From the NCBI GenBank assembly GCA_041688015.1, contig JBDNIY010000016.1:62001-126000 (forward strand): a stretch of 64,000 bases of DNA. Direction: 5' to 3'. Source of the DNA: Parvibaculum sp041688015. Lineage in GTDB: Bacteria; Pseudomonadota; Alphaproteobacteria; Parvibaculales; Parvibaculaceae. The translations under genes and the position numbers were made by a program. Within the stretch, counting starts at the first letter, position 1. Each line of letters begins with the position of its first letter. The notes under the pieces were generated by a model. It did no database searches and was not told where the DNA came from. It saw only the letters and a program-made list of their open reading frames with translations. Shown one piece after another: positions 61,917-64,000 of this stretch.

Positions 61917-63065
61917 TCAGAAAAAGGTCGCTGGCCCGCGCGAGATTTCGATGTTGCGGTGGATGTGGCAGCTCATCAACAGGCCAAAGGCGAACATGAT
62001 CGAAATCATCGCCGTGCCGCCATATGACACCAACGGCAGCGGCACGCCGACGACAGGCAACAGGCCCATCACCATAGCGATGTTGATGAACACATAGAAA
62101 AAGAAGCTGATCGCAATACCGATAGCAAGCAACCGGCCAAACTGGTTGCGACACTGCAAGGCGACATTGAGCGCAAAGCCCAGCGTGATGCAATAAAGCG
62201 TCAGCAAAAAGATGCCGCCAACAAAGCCAAGCTCCTCGCCCAGCATTGTGAAGATAAAGTCGGTTTGCTTTTCAGGCAGAAAATTCAGATGCGCTTGCGT
62301 CCCTTGCATGAACCCTTTGCCAAACAGCCCACCCGACCCCAGCGCGATCTTCGATTGGAGAATATGATAGCCCGCCCCCAGCGGATCGCGCTCAGGGTTG
62401 ATAAAGGTAAAAACGCGGTCGCGCTGATAGTCATGCAAGCGGTCCCAGATCACAGGGATCGCGCCCAGCACGGCAAGCCCGCTGATGATGAAATAGCGCC
62501 ACGCCAAACCGGCAGCAAAAAAAATCGTGGCGCCCGAGATCGTCAGCAGAATGGCGGTGCCAAGGTCAGGCTGCTTGACCACCAGCCCCACCGGTAAGGC
62601 GACCATCACCAGCGGCACAATAAGATTGCGCAGCCGCGATACTTCATCATGTGCAAGCCCGTGGAAATAGCGCGCCAAGGCGAGCAGCAGCGCCACCTTC
62701 ATGATTTCGGACGGCTGCAACTGAATGATGCCCAGATCAAGCCAGCGTTGCGCACCCATGCCCTTGAAACCGACGATATCAACCGCCGCCACCAACGCCA
62801 GCGCCACCGCATACATCGGATAAGCAATGCGCATCCACAATCGAATGTCGATCAGCGCCACCATGATCATAATGCCGACACCAGCCGCAAAGCGGATCAT
62901 CTGGCGCATCGCCCATGGCGAAAAACTGCCATCGGCAACCGAATAGAGCATGGCGAACCCCATGCAGGCGATCGCCGTGATCAACAGCAGAAAGCCCCAG
63001 TTGAATTCCATCAGTTTTTCGCTGATCCGCATGTCGCGGCCGGTAAACCGGCTCAGATCGAACAT
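61917..63065 (-). CDS. rodA: Peptidoglycan polymerase RodA
   Basis: 382 residues, SEDS family, with ten membrane segments. The loop KQPDLGTAILL contains the conserved Asp needed for glycosyltransferase activity, QSKIALGSGGLFGKG matches RodA, and the end VGVPLPLVSYGGTAMISIM is the SEDS signature. It polymerises glycan strands during elongation together with PBP2, whose gene overlaps by one base upstream (TGATG). The stop is 256 bp from the tRNA gene. Confidence 0.95.
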   Translation of the reverse strand: MFDLSRFTGRDMRISEKLMEFNWGFLLLITAIACMGFAMLYSVADGSFSPWAMRQMIRFAAGVGIMIMVALIDIRLWMRIAYPMYAVALALVAAVDIVGFKGMGAQRWLDLGIIQLQPSEIMKVALLLALARYFHGLAHDEVSRLRNLIVPLVMVALPVGLVVKQPDLGTAILLTISGATIFFAAGLAWRYFIISGLAVLGAIPVIWDRLHDYQRDRVFTFINPERDPLGAGYHILQSKIALGSGGLFGKGFMQGTQAHLNFLPEKQTDFIFTMLGEELGFVGGIFLLTLYCITLGFALNVALQCRNQFGRLLAIGIAISFFFYVFINIAMVMGLLPVVGVPLPLVSYGGTAMISIMFAFGLLMSCHIHRNIEISRGPATFF

Positions 63066-64000
63066 CAGCCTTCCTCCGCGCGCGACGCAGGCTTCGCGCG
63101 CGCTTGCTCTGGCGCAATGTTGCGCTGCATGACTTTGAGCATGATATCGCGTGCCGCAGGTGCCGCCGCTCCCGAACCCGATCCGCCATGTTCGATCACC
63201 AGCGACATCGCATATTGCGGATTGTCATAGGGCGCAAAGCAGATGAACAGCGCGTGGTCGCGCAAGCGCCATGCCAGCATATCGTTCTTGCGGATGCCGC
63301 TCTCGCGTTCCGCCATCGAAATACGCCGGACCTGCGCCGAGCCGGTCTTACCGGCCAATTCATATCCCGCTTGTGTGATGCGCGAGCGATAGGCCGTACC
63401 GCCGGGCTCGTTTGACACGCCGTTCATGCCCCTCTGTACGATTTTCAGCCACTCAGGATCAACATCGATCATCGGTGCCGGTGGCAGCGGCAACATCTCG
63501 CCATCGACCGCGCGCGTAATACGCGGCACCACCGCCTTGCCGCCATTGGCAATGCGCGAAATCATCACGGCGAGTTGCAACGGCGAGGTCAGCAAAAATC
63601 CCTGCCCGATGCCCGAGATCAACGTCTCGCCCTGCTGCCAGCCTTCGCCCGTCACCGCGCGCTTCCAGGCTTGCGTGGGCACAATCCCCTTCTTCTCGCC
63701 CGGCACATCAAAGTCATAGGTTTGGCCAAGGCCAAACTCCGTGGCCGCCTTGGCAATCGGATCAATGCCAACACGTTTGGCCACATCATAAAAATAGATA
63801 TCGCAGGAATGCTTGATGCCATTATGCATGTCCATCAGGCCGTGCCCCCCTTTCTTCCAGCAATGGAAGAGATGGTTGCCCAGTTGATATTGGCCGGTGC
63901 AATTCACCCGCTGCAGCGGGTCGATGCCCGCGCGCAGCGCCGCGATGGCCGTCACGGTCTTAAAGGTCGAGCCCGGCGGATAAAGCCCGGCAATCGCCTT
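63065..64000 (-). CDS. mrdA: Penicillin-binding protein 2 (MrdA), C-terminal part, cut by the window edge
   Basis: The last 311 residues of the gene are present; the start lies beyond 64000. Visible motifs are the serine SxxK in PPGSTFKTV, SxN-type HSCDIYFYDVAKRVG (SCD), and KTG in LAGKTGSAQ, so the transpeptidase domain is essentially complete. It crosslinks peptidoglycan in the elongasome. The FHCWKKGGHG block is typical of PBP2. It is directly upstream of rodA, as in most proteobacteria, with a 1-bp overlap. Confidence 0.95.
   Translation of the reverse strand, partial: KAIAGLYPPGSTFKTVTAIAALRAGIDPLQRVNCTGQYQLGNHLFHCWKKGGHGLMDMHNGIKHSCDIYFYDVAKRVGIDPIAKAATEFGLGQTYDFDVPGEKKGIVPTQAWKRAVTGEGWQQGETLISGIGQGFLLTSPLQLAVMISRIANGGKAVVPRITRAVDGEMLPLPPAPMIDVDPEWLKIVQRGMNGVSNEPGGTAYRSRITQAGYELAGKTGSAQVRRISMAERESGIRKNDMLAWRLRDHALFICFAPYDNPQYAMSLVIEHGGSGSGAAAPAARDIMLKVMQRNIAPEQARAKPASRAEEG

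Overview
The window reads as chromosomal DNA of an alphaproteobacterium. Supporting signs are a DgcA-type enolase-superfamily racemase, an MCE/Mla operon with a STAS-fused permease, a CheZ-like phosphatase with the FQDMTGQ motif, a Flp pilin, a high-GC third-position bias, and palindromic intergenic repeats of a style common in that class. The genus cannot be fixed from this sequence; the P450, epoxide hydrolase, TauD and rubredoxin genes suggest an environmental degrader of lipophilic compounds.

Layout. 1-1383: the AT-richer edge of a probable restriction-modification locus, with the tail of an unknown gene and a complete C5-cytosine methyltransferase. 1384-8314: a repeat-rich spacer, two tandem secreted paralogues, an LhgO-like FAD oxidoreductase overlapping a ClC/CBS protein, a stand-alone Hpt protein and a membrane-anchored coiled-coil protein. 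8328-12365 (minus): an Mla/MCE lipid-transport operon (permease, ATPase, MlaD, PqiC-like lipoprotein) ending in a MOSC gene. 12610-20494: cytochrome c, a CHASE2 protein with a degraded cyclase domain, DgcA-like racemase, MDR oxidoreductase, TauD-like dioxygenase, MFS transporter and a MarR regulator. 20595-27986: a second ClC protein divergent from MarR across a palindromic operator, a P450 followed by a tiny rubredoxin gene, a divergent TetR regulator, a DUF423 protein, an FAD oxidoreductase and an epoxide hydrolase. 28314-31445: a three-gene cassette (GT4 glycosyltransferase, methyltransferase, alpha/alpha toroid protein). 31585-35078: an MFS transporter, a methyltransferase, an FAH-family hydrolase and CheZ.

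36657-42784 (minus) is an eight-gene operon with 35075-36660. It carries lipid A aminoarabinose-type genes: ArnA as two separate proteins, ArnD, one ArnE/F-like subunit, ArnC and ArnT, ending in a histidine phosphatase and a threonine dehydratase. No ArnB aminotransferase lies inside it. 42992-50957: CorA, a DEAD-box helicase with a structured leader, a giant hybrid histidine kinase whose first membrane helix is separated from the body by a TTGGC pentanucleotide tract, a 2OG-Fe(II) oxygenase interrupted by one in-frame TGA, and GreB. 51028-51459 is a Flp pilin with an 11-unit Gly-Asn-Asn tail.

51731-61661 is a roughly 9.9 kb integrative island at tRNA-Lys(CTT). It has 48-nt imperfect att repeats (43/48), paired arm-type boxes at both ends, a tyrosine integrase, HicAB, an unknown gene, an AlpA/Xis-like protein, a Rep-like initiator behind a cluster of hairpins, and a type III restriction-modification cargo (mod, a small unknown gene, res). 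Its layout resembles a phage satellite or integrative mobilizable element carrying phage defence. 61917-64000 returns to core genome with rodA and a partial PBP2 gene.
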